Below, in pieces: positions 14,055 through 20,971 of a DNA stretch of 36,788 bases. This DNA comes from a virus. The number at the start of each line of letters is the position of its first letter. Position 1 is the stretch's first letter. The stretch is from the IMG/VR virus record IMGVR_UViG_3300025543_000086, positions 1-36,788 of that record, one strand, 5' to 3'. The position numbers and the translations under genes are program-made. The notes beneath the pieces were generated by a model. That model saw nothing but the letters and a program-made list of their open reading frames with translations, searched no databases and had not been told where the DNA came from.

Positions 14055-14089
14055 GTTGCTATAAAGTCACACACGAAAGGTAGCACACT

Positions 14090-14293
14090 GTGAACTTAGA
14101 AGAAGAGGCACTAAACTATAGCAAAGGTAATAGGCAAATCTTTGTTGAAGACTTAACAAAGCTATGTGAGGGACTAGATAATTTTATAGTTAAACATATA
14201 GAGCCTTGCCCAGAGCGTAAGCACGTTATGCAGAGCGTTAGGGATGTTTATTTATGGGCTAGGTACTGCTCGGAGTTACATGGCGTAAAGTAA
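14090..14293 (+). CDS. small helical-hairpin protein, possibly Acb2-like
   Basis: The 67-residue product starts at GTG (14090), with GAAAGG 9 nt upstream. It reads as two helices: EDLTKLCEGLDNFIVKHI, a turn EPCPERK, then HVMQSVRDVYLWARYCSELHG. The pattern of a Leu-rich first helix, P..R at the turn and a second helix ending L/Y-WA is like Acb2-type (DUF7681-like) phage proteins, which sequester cyclic oligonucleotides and block CBASS. The match is a remembered pattern, not a search, and several consensus positions differ. It has its own promoter with a dyad and lies alone at the end of the early arm, 1 bp before the parS-like palindrome. Confidence 0.6.
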   Translation: MNLEEEALNYSKGNRQIFVEDLTKLCEGLDNFIVKHIEPCPERKHVMQSVRDVYLWARYCSELHGVK

Positions 14294-14294
14294 A

Positions 14295-14310
14295 TGTTTC
14301 ACGTGAAACA
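14295..14310. promoter_or_regulatory. parS: parS-like centromere site (ParB-binding palindrome)
   Basis: TGTTTCACGTGAAACA, a perfect 16-bp palindrome. It is identical to the symmetrical form of the bacterial chromosomal parS motif bound by ParB/Spo0J. It lies in the 58-bp gap between the two convergent gene arms, 1 bp after the stop of the last + strand gene and before the terminator. No parA or parB gene is present in the window, so host ParB is the likely reader. A uniform-base chance expectation for an exact match in this window is about 1 in 100,000. Confidence 0.85.
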
Positions 14311-14318
14311 AAGCAAGA

Positions 14319-14347
14319 GGGGCAGTCGTTGTGACCGCCCCTTTTTT
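14319..14347 (+). terminator. rho-independent terminator of the early arm
   Basis: GGGGCaGTC (14319-14327), loop GTTGT, GACcGCCCC (14333-14341), then T6. The stem has one A-C mismatch. It is followed by a U-tract only on the + strand. For - strand transcripts there is no U-run after the hairpin, so termination of the structural arm here would be weaker. Confidence 0.88.
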
Positions 14348-14351
14348 CGTA

Positions 14352-17300
14352 TTAACCTCTAAGTGATTCTCTGGATGAACGTTTTAAGTCTCGCTTCTCC
14401 ATCTTTAAAAAACGCCTTAGTAAGCGTAGCTGATCGTATGATAAGTCTTCTACTTTCTTATCTATGCCAATCTCCTCTAAAGCTTCCTCCATGTCAGACA
14501 TACTTACACCTGACCCTCGCCTACTCAGCTTAAACATTTCACGGTGACGTTTATCTGTAGGGTTGCCTGATCTATACAACTCAGCTAAGGCTCTTTTCTT
14601 AGCCCTAGATACCGCTAGTTTTTGATCAGATATCTTTTGATCCAATGATGAGTTCTTCCATTTATCACCATATACAACCTTAGCTGCTTCTGCCTCTAAG
14701 TATTTAGTTATAACCCTGTTAAGCGTATTATTAGCTTCTGGTACAGCAGACTTAATATCTGTCTTCCACTTAGGCTTACCTATATCAGCAAACATCTTAT
14801 CAATAGCTTGTGGTGCAGGTGAATCCCTGTAACCAAAGATACGCCCAATAGCTACACCTCTAGGTCTACTCTCAAGAGGTCTCTCCCTAGCGGGTGCTTC
14901 TGTCATATCAAAGCCCAGCGCAGTACCTGCAGCAGTAGGTATCCCTGTAAGCTGATCAAATCCATCAAAGATACTCTCAACGTAACGTGTGGAGTTGTTG
15001 ATGAACTTACTACCAATGTTACGATCTGTTTCATTATAGGCGTCACCCATAGCAAACGCTGTAATTTGATTAAGAGGGTCTAGTGGCCTACTAAATCCAG
15101 ATATATACATAGAACCTATGCTACCAAAGGCTTTCTGCAGACCTTCTTTAAGTTCAGGATAGTCTCCTGAAAGAGCGTCTTGAACAGTTTCAAATGCAGA
15201 TGACGTTGCTTCGCCTAAAGATCGTGTAAGGTTAGCTGTACCAAACGTAGTGGTAACATCATCAATAAGCTCAACGGGTACTTCACCATCCCGTCTAAGG
15301 TGCGCCACAATGCGTCCTATACCTTTCCAATAGCTAAATGGGAAGTCATATAGGCGTGACCTTACTTGTCCATCATCGTCACGTTCCTCATGCCAAGCCA
15401 AGCCTTCTTCCATGTTCTTCATTTCAAACTCAGATGCTGCGTATACAGCAGTTAAGCCTACACCCATCTTAGTTGCCATTTCCATAGGGTCTCTACTGTT
15501 CTTAGCAAACCTACTATGTATAAGGCTAATAGGGCTGTAGTCAGCCATAAACGCAATAGTGTTATTAAAAAACTGACCAAAGGGAACCATAGCACCAAGG
15601 ATAGGATACTTACGTGCGTCTTCTATAGTCTTGGCTACCATTTCTACAATGTTACGGTCTCTTTTAAAGTCACCCCCACTAAAAGACTTAGCAAACACAT
15701 TACGTAATGCATCATCTACAGCAGTAGTTTGTATTTTAATGAAGTCATCAGAGCGCATCTTATTCCAATGTACGGGTGCGCCTTGGGCATCCCTAGCTGA
15801 CATAAATTCATTGTAGCTTACGTTATACTTAAGGCGTATCTGTTTGTCTATGTTATACATAAACTCCTGTGTCTTAGTTAAAATGTCTACAGCTTTAACC
15901 CCATACATGGTTTGAAAGGTGTTAATTATTTTTTCACCAGCACCCTCTTTTTCAAGGTCATCAAACTCTAAGTCTAAGCTCTTTAAAACATCTTTACTGT
16001 CCACACCACCTGATACGTAACGAAATAGTTCTTTACGCATCTTAGGGTTAAGAGACAAGAAGTTAAGTGTTTCCTCTTGTGTAGCAAAAGGGTTAACTAA
16101 GTTTTTCATCTTTTGTATTTGTAAGTCAAACATAAGCTTACTTTTTGTTGCATACTCAACAGCATCTGCTTGGCCTGTCAAACCTTTTGCAGCCCATGCA
16201 CCGCCATAAAGCGCACCCCTAAGTATGTCAGAAAGAGATTGAATACCAGAAGCATGTACCCATCCTAACAAGTTAAGCGCAGTAGTACCGGGATGAGTTA
16301 CAAGCACACGAATAAGGTTATCCTGTGAGCGTCCAAACAAACCACGCTTTCCTTTTTCAGCGTTCTTAGCAGTACCAGTACTAGGGTCCATAACGCCTTC
16401 AAGTAGTTCCTCTGGTGTAACGCTTTTACCGTCACCTAGTGCAGCCTTAACCTTTTTAACGTTATTAATATCTCGGCCCATCATTGAGGCTGTCTGCATT
16501 AAACTACCAGCGTAACTGAACTTCTGTGCCATCAAAGGCATAGCTTCATCTAAAGTATTAACGCCAGCAAAGCCTTCATCTAAAGCTTTTATAGTATTTT
16601 CATACAAAGACTGTACTTCTTTTTTAATAGGTTCAGGTGCGTTCTTGGCTGTATCAGCAACAAAGTGTACTACACCTCGCCATACATCATCTTCACCAAT
16701 CATCTTAATACCATTTTGCTCAAATATGTCTCTCATACCGTCAAACTGGTTTTCACCTTTTTTATTACCATTTAGAAAAGCACTAATGCCTTCTACTGAA
16801 TCTGGGCTACTGGTAACGCCGTCTTCTCTTAATCCCTTGGCAGTCTTTCTACCTTCTGCTAACATCTTAGCCCACTTTTCAGAGGCTTCTTTACTAGCAT
16901 TAATAGAGGCTATAATCTTTTCTCTAGCTTGTTTTGCCTCTGCAGTGTCTGCCCTAAGTTTTTCTAATACTTCTTTATTCTTTTCTATACCCTCTTGTTT
17001 TGCCATCTTTATAGCTGCAGCTTCTGCAGTTACAGCAGCATCATATGTATCTAACGCTACAGACTTGGGGAGGTCTGTACCAGAGAACATACCAAACGCT
17101 TTAGCTAATCCGTAGCCAAAGAAACCACCACCAACAATTAAGCCAGAGTTTAAATAATTGAAATCATCTTGAAAGCCTACATTACGATAAGCCATGTTTT
17201 GCTGTACTACATCAATACCTAACATACTAACAGTCTCAGTACCTATACCTACCTTAAGCTCTTTAGTTGCAGCCTTCTTAAGCGCACCCTCTACAACACC

Positions 17301-17954
17301 TTCCTCTAAGCCTTCTACAGCCTCGCCTTTTAGTGCCTTACTAAGTACACGTTGACGCGCTCTACCTATCTCAGCTTTTACGGCTGGCTTAAGCATAGAT
17401 CGTTTAGCACCTTCTTGTCCTGCCTTCTTTATTATTTGATTAGCAGATATTGTTAAAGCTTCTTTTGCAGCTTCAGCAGCTACTTTTGAAGCACCTCCTG
17501 TAGCTAACTTACCAGCACCAAAGCTAACCAAGTTAACAGGGTCTACAATTAAAGCCATACCGTAGTCGTACACACTGTCTATCTTTTGACCAACAGTGCC
17601 ACCACTAAAGGAACCCTTCATGTTATCAAAGAGTTTGTACGAATTAAGAGCTTTTACTTTTTCCTCATCGTTAGCTTTACTTAAGTAGCTGGCTTCACCT
17701 AGTACACTAAGGGTGTTACCTACGTTAAACTTCCTGTTGTAATTAATCCACTTATCTACGACTTTTTGCCTGTCGTGAGACTTCTCAGACATACCAAAGC
17801 GAGCTTTCATTTGCGCTTCAATGACGTTGTAGTTGTGATCCTCTGTGAGATCACTAATGCCAAACGTATCCTTCTCACCACCTGTGTAGGTCATGAAGTC
17901 AGGCTCTTGTTCTTCTTCTTTTTTACTGGTTAGATAATCAAAAGCGTTTACCAT
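14352..17954 (-). CDS. very large internal virion (ejection) protein
   Basis: The 1200-residue product is the last and largest gene of the structural arm. It resembles the giant proteins found at this place in marine short-tailed phages. After a charged N-terminus come a conserved-looking block (KARFGMSEKSHDRQKVVDKW, then YLSKANDEEKV) and several hydrophobic or glycine-rich stretches that could enter membranes (around ALIVDPVNLVSFGAG, SGLIVGGGFFGYGLAKAFG and GAMVPFGQFFNNTIAF). The rest is long helical and Ala/Lys/Glu-rich. By position and size it is the counterpart of T7 gp16 and would be ejected with the DNA; no transglycosylase motif is evident in it. The start overlaps the upstream stop (TAATG). 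Confidence 0.7.
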   Translation of the reverse strand: MVNAFDYLTSKKEEEQEPDFMTYTGGEKDTFGISDLTEDHNYNVIEAQMKARFGMSEKSHDRQKVVDKWINYNRKFNVGNTLSVLGEASYLSKANDEEKVKALNSYKLFDNMKGSFSGGTVGQKIDSVYDYGMALIVDPVNLVSFGAGKLATGGASKVAAEAAKEALTISANQIIKKAGQEGAKRSMLKPAVKAEIGRARQRVLSKALKGEAVEGLEEGVVEGALKKAATKELKVGIGTETVSMLGIDVVQQNMAYRNVGFQDDFNYLNSGLIVGGGFFGYGLAKAFGMFSGTDLPKSVALDTYDAAVTAEAAAIKMAKQEGIEKNKEVLEKLRADTAEAKQAREKIIASINASKEASEKWAKMLAEGRKTAKGLREDGVTSSPDSVEGISAFLNGNKKGENQFDGMRDIFEQNGIKMIGEDDVWRGVVHFVADTAKNAPEPIKKEVQSLYENTIKALDEGFAGVNTLDEAMPLMAQKFSYAGSLMQTASMMGRDINNVKKVKAALGDGKSVTPEELLEGVMDPSTGTAKNAEKGKRGLFGRSQDNLIRVLVTHPGTTALNLLGWVHASGIQSLSDILRGALYGGAWAAKGLTGQADAVEYATKSKLMFDLQIQKMKNLVNPFATQEETLNFLSLNPKMRKELFRYVSGGVDSKDVLKSLDLEFDDLEKEGAGEKIINTFQTMYGVKAVDILTKTQEFMYNIDKQIRLKYNVSYNEFMSARDAQGAPVHWNKMRSDDFIKIQTTAVDDALRNVFAKSFSGGDFKRDRNIVEMVAKTIEDARKYPILGAMVPFGQFFNNTIAFMADYSPISLIHSRFAKNSRDPMEMATKMGVGLTAVYAASEFEMKNMEEGLAWHEERDDDGQVRSRLYDFPFSYWKGIGRIVAHLRRDGEVPVELIDDVTTTFGTANLTRSLGEATSSAFETVQDALSGDYPELKEGLQKAFGSIGSMYISGFSRPLDPLNQITAFAMGDAYNETDRNIGSKFINNSTRYVESIFDGFDQLTGIPTAAGTALGFDMTEAPARERPLESRPRGVAIGRIFGYRDSPAPQAIDKMFADIGKPKWKTDIKSAVPEANNTLNRVITKYLEAEAAKVVYGDKWKNSSLDQKISDQKLAVSRAKKRALAELYRSGNPTDKRHREMFKLSRRGSGVSMSDMEEALEEIGIDKKVEDLSYDQLRLLRRFLKMEKRDLKRSSRESLRG

Positions 17955-19465
17955 TAGTTACCTGCCTCTATTAGGGGAAACCCTGTTGTAAAGTCATGTG
18001 AACTTCCCCACAAATCATCCCACAAGCGTTGTGCATCGCCCACCTCTGTAGGTCTAGGTGCTACGTAACGTTTTGAGCCGTCATTAAAGTACTTGTTACC
18101 ATACTCCCTCATCCAATTTTCTCTAGCTTCTTTACTAGACCTTTTTTCTCTACCACTTGTATATAGCTCACGTTCAGGCTTTGCCTCTACTACAGGGTCA
18201 GGCTCTGGTTGTACAAGCAATTCATAGGTGTCTGGGTCAAAGTCTGTCTCAGTAATAACTACGGGTGGTTCTGTTGCATCACCTTCACCGCCAGCTTCAC
18301 CGCCGCCTTCTTCTGACCTACTTAAAAAGTCTTCTGATTCCATTATTTTATTATCAATAATAATATAAGGAAGATTAGGATTAGCTTCTAAAAACTCTCT
18401 TATTTTTGCAATGTCTGTCTGGGTATTATCTGTTTTAACAAAGGGGTTATTTACTATTAACTGAGTCTCTTCTTCACTTGCACCCTTCTCAGCTAGTTGC
18501 TCCTCCAATGTAAGAGGATTAAGTATTGCATTTAGAGCATCTTGACCGCCATAAGAGTTCCAAGCAGCCCTGTTGCTACCCAAATCAATACCTTGTGCAG
18601 CGTTTCGTGTAGCTTCTGCTATTGCTTCTTTGTATGCTTCTGGTGCATTTGTGGCTGTTAGCATATTCCATTGTTCGTCATCACTGCGCGAGAAATCAGT
18701 AATATCACCTTTCATTACACGTATTTGATCAGCTACTGTAGGATCAAGACTATTCAAAGCATTACTGAGTATTTTGCTTTTAAGTTCCTTCCATGAAGCT
18801 CTTTCAGAAGTAGTTGACTCACTACCCCTAAGAGCAGACCTGTCAAACACAGCAGCACCACCAGAACCCACCATAGAAGGTGAGGCCGCTGACATTTCTC
18901 TTAGTTCATTGATAGTGTATCCACCCATACCTTCGCTTGGATCACTTAAGAAGTCATCATACTCTTCAGCTTCATATGCACCACTAAGGTTGTCTTTAAG
19001 TTTATCAAAGAAGCTTCTTTCTTCTGACTCTTGTATTACAGGAGTTGTAGAACCCGCTTTATTTGTACCAAATACTTTAGACACAGCCTCTTCAAAAGAT
19101 TGACTTGTAGGTGTAAAATCTTCTGCAGCCTTCCATATCTTATTCATAAGGTCTGCATCTACCCTTGTACTATTAGTAGACTCATAATCTTTTACCGTTT
19201 TATTTAATTCAAGTACAGCACTTACACCATGCTTTTGCAAAAGTTGAAGTGCATCTGGCGTCTTTAATCCTCGCGCCTCTAATTCCTCTAACGCTAATTC
19301 TACACTTTCTTGCTGTTGTTTGTTTTCATTAATAACTTTGCTACCATATGTGTTTAACCACTCTTTCTGTCTACGCTTATTCTCACGCAGTTCCTGTTTA
19401 AAAGTTTCTTTGTTCTTTGTGAATTGCTCTGCAGCACCGCTAATAAACGCTAATACATTCCCCAT
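17954..19465 (-). CDS. internal virion protein candidate
   Basis: The 503-residue product begins with a long charged helix (KNKETFKQELRENKRRQKEW) with coiled-coil character, followed by a mixed alpha region and a low-complexity Glu/Gly/Pro stretch (EEGGGEAGGEGDATEPP) before a Lys/Arg-rich C-terminus. No enzymatic motif is seen. Its place between other ejection-type genes suggests an internal or tail-associated virion protein. It is separated from its upstream neighbour by only 4 bp and overlaps the downstream gene by 1 bp. Confidence 0.6.
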   Translation of the reverse strand: MGNVLAFISGAAEQFTKNKETFKQELRENKRRQKEWLNTYGSKVINENKQQQESVELALEELEARGLKTPDALQLLQKHGVSAVLELNKTVKDYESTNSTRVDADLMNKIWKAAEDFTPTSQSFEEAVSKVFGTNKAGSTTPVIQESEERSFFDKLKDNLSGAYEAEEYDDFLSDPSEGMGGYTINELREMSAASPSMVGSGGAAVFDRSALRGSESTTSERASWKELKSKILSNALNSLDPTVADQIRVMKGDITDFSRSDDEQWNMLTATNAPEAYKEAIAEATRNAAQGIDLGSNRAAWNSYGGQDALNAILNPLTLEEQLAEKGASEEETQLIVNNPFVKTDNTQTDIAKIREFLEANPNLPYIIIDNKIMESEDFLSRSEEGGGEAGGEGDATEPPVVITETDFDPDTYELLVQPEPDPVVEAKPERELYTSGREKRSSKEARENWMREYGNKYFNDGSKRYVAPRPTEVGDAQRLWDDLWGSSHDFTTGFPLIEAGN

Positions 19466-19469
19466 GTCT

Positions 19470-20078
19470 TTATGCCTCTCTACTCATTAAGCCCATGCCC
19501 ATTTTATTAGGTGGCTCCTGTGGTTCTTCCTGCTGGGGGGGTTGGCCCATAGCCATGTCTTCTGTAGGAGCCTCTTGTTTGTCCTGTGGGTCTTGCATAT
19601 CTTCAAACTCCTCTGTTTCTGGGCTAGTCATAGCTTCCATAGTTTGAGATATTTGAGCCTTTTCTTTGGGTTTTTTACGTTTCATCTTAGCAATAATGAG
19701 GGTCTTAAGTTTTTCTTTAGCAACCTCTTCTTCTTCTTCTTCTTCTGGAAAAAACTCATTATATTCAATGCCAGCCATTTCAGCAATAGATACAATCTCT
19801 TTATGAATAGCAGGTGCAATAATAAGTCCTACATCAATACTGTGTATGCCTTTTCCTACTGCCATAGTTAAAGTAGTGTTGGTAAGAACCTCTACAGGCA
19901 ATCCCAATTCCATCATGTAAATAGCACTATCCATATACTTAGGCCCAGACATCTTCTTAAGATGCATACTAAGTGCTTCTTTAGGATCGGCAGTTTCAGG
20001 AGGTCTCTCCCAAGGGTAGTTGCCGGGTTTATCCGTAAATGATTGGCCGGGAATTGGCCCTCTTATTGCTCTACTCAT
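19470..20078 (-). CDS. conserved marine-phage structural protein
   Basis: The 202-residue product has an N-terminal motif (IPGQSFTDKPGNYPWERPPE, then DPKEALSMHL) and GIHSIDVGLIIAPAIHKEI, a pattern I recall from virion-associated proteins of many marine tailed phages, including cyanophages. An uninterrupted Glu run (EEEEEEE) follows at about 112-118, then a basic patch (KMKRKKPKEK), and the last 60 residues are Pro/Glu/Gln/Met-rich and probably disordered. The exact role is not established. It lies between the lysozyme-like gene and the 503-residue gene. Confidence 0.65.
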   Translation of the reverse strand: MSRAIRGPIPGQSFTDKPGNYPWERPPETADPKEALSMHLKKMSGPKYMDSAIYMMELGLPVEVLTNTTLTMAVGKGIHSIDVGLIIAPAIHKEIVSIAEMAGIEYNEFFPEEEEEEEVAKEKLKTLIIAKMKRKKPKEKAQISQTMEAMTSPETEEFEDMQDPQDKQEAPTEDMAMGQPPQQEEPQEPPNKMGMGLMSREA

Positions 20079-20095
20079 TTTTATTGTTGCCTTTT

Positions 20096-20956
20096 TTATT
20101 TACGACTTTGTATCTCAGCTATAAGAGCATCTAGCTCTTTATCTGATACGGCTTTTTTACTCTTGAAGCCTTCCCAAGTAGCCCTCATCTTAGAGCGTTT
20201 GCCTTCTTGTGTTTTAAGGTTCTTTATTATTCTGTTAGCGTGGTTGTAGAAAATAGTATCTTGCATGTTAGCATCAAACTTGTCATTAAGATCATAGTCA
20301 TTAGTATCTACTTCATCCTGCAAAGTAGCTCCTACATATTGAAACTTTCCTACAGGCGTAGAAAGTGTGCCTTTTGGATTGTTAGCTTTTACAAAGGAAG
20401 CATAGGAACCTGTACCGCGTTTCTTTTGAAATGCTAAAACTTCTCCAATAGTCATTTCAGTAGGCTTAAAATCTTTAAATGTACTCTTTTGAGCCTGATC
20501 ATATAGAGCGTCATAACCGCCACTACCTGACTCTTTAGAAGTCATTAGCTTTTCAGCTACAGGACCAAGCCTACCCCGTTGTCTTTTCTCATCTTGAGTT
20601 AGGTAGGTAGCTGTACCCAAAGTGCCTTCAGCAGAAGGTGAATACTTTTGTGTTTCTTTTTCAGTTTCACGCATAACAGAAAACAGAAGATCATTAATGC
20701 TCTCTTGTTGAATAGCTTCCTGAGTAGCTTTTTGTTGTTCTAATACGGCTGCAGAGGAGTCATACAAGTTTTGTCCTGCCTGACTTAACATAGCCTTTCT
20801 TTTTTTACTTCTAGTTTGTGACCCTAGCCCTCTACCTTTACCTACCTCGCCTACAGTAGCTTGTATTTCATCTGCAGCTACAGTAGAGACAGACATATCA
20901 TTGCCTCTCTCTAAAAACCTTTGCATTCTTTCTTCAGTTATATATCTATCTGCCAT
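20096..20956 (-). CDS. lysozyme-like (transglycosylase-type) virion or lysis protein
   Basis: The 286-residue product has a basic, helical N-terminal half (1-135) and a C-terminal lysozyme-like domain (about 138-245). Supporting motifs are the candidate catalytic Glu E142 in SKESGSGGYDALY, MTIGEVLAFQ (168-177), STPVGKFQYVGATL (199-212) and FDANMQD (227-233). These match peptidoglycan-hydrolase domains I recall from marine phages. It is the only muralytic domain I see in the window. It may open the wall during DNA entry, since it lies among ejection-type genes, or serve as the endolysin. The N-terminal extension and lack of a signal peptide favour a virion role. AAGGGG precedes the ATG. Confidence 0.65.
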   Translation of the reverse strand: MADRYITEERMQRFLERGNDMSVSTVAADEIQATVGEVGKGRGLGSQTRSKKRKAMLSQAGQNLYDSSAAVLEQQKATQEAIQQESINDLLFSVMRETEKETQKYSPSAEGTLGTATYLTQDEKRQRGRLGPVAEKLMTSKESGSGGYDALYDQAQKSTFKDFKPTEMTIGEVLAFQKKRGTGSYASFVKANNPKGTLSTPVGKFQYVGATLQDEVDTNDYDLNDKFDANMQDTIFYNHANRIIKNLKTQEGKRSKMRATWEGFKSKKAVSDKELDALIAEIQSRK

Positions 20957-20971
20957 ATCAACCGCCCCTTA

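Noticed and set aside
16645-17115. 156-codon frame on the + strand
   Set aside because: It is antisense to the large ejection-type gene, has low-complexity Ser/Ala composition and no ribosome site: a shadow frame.
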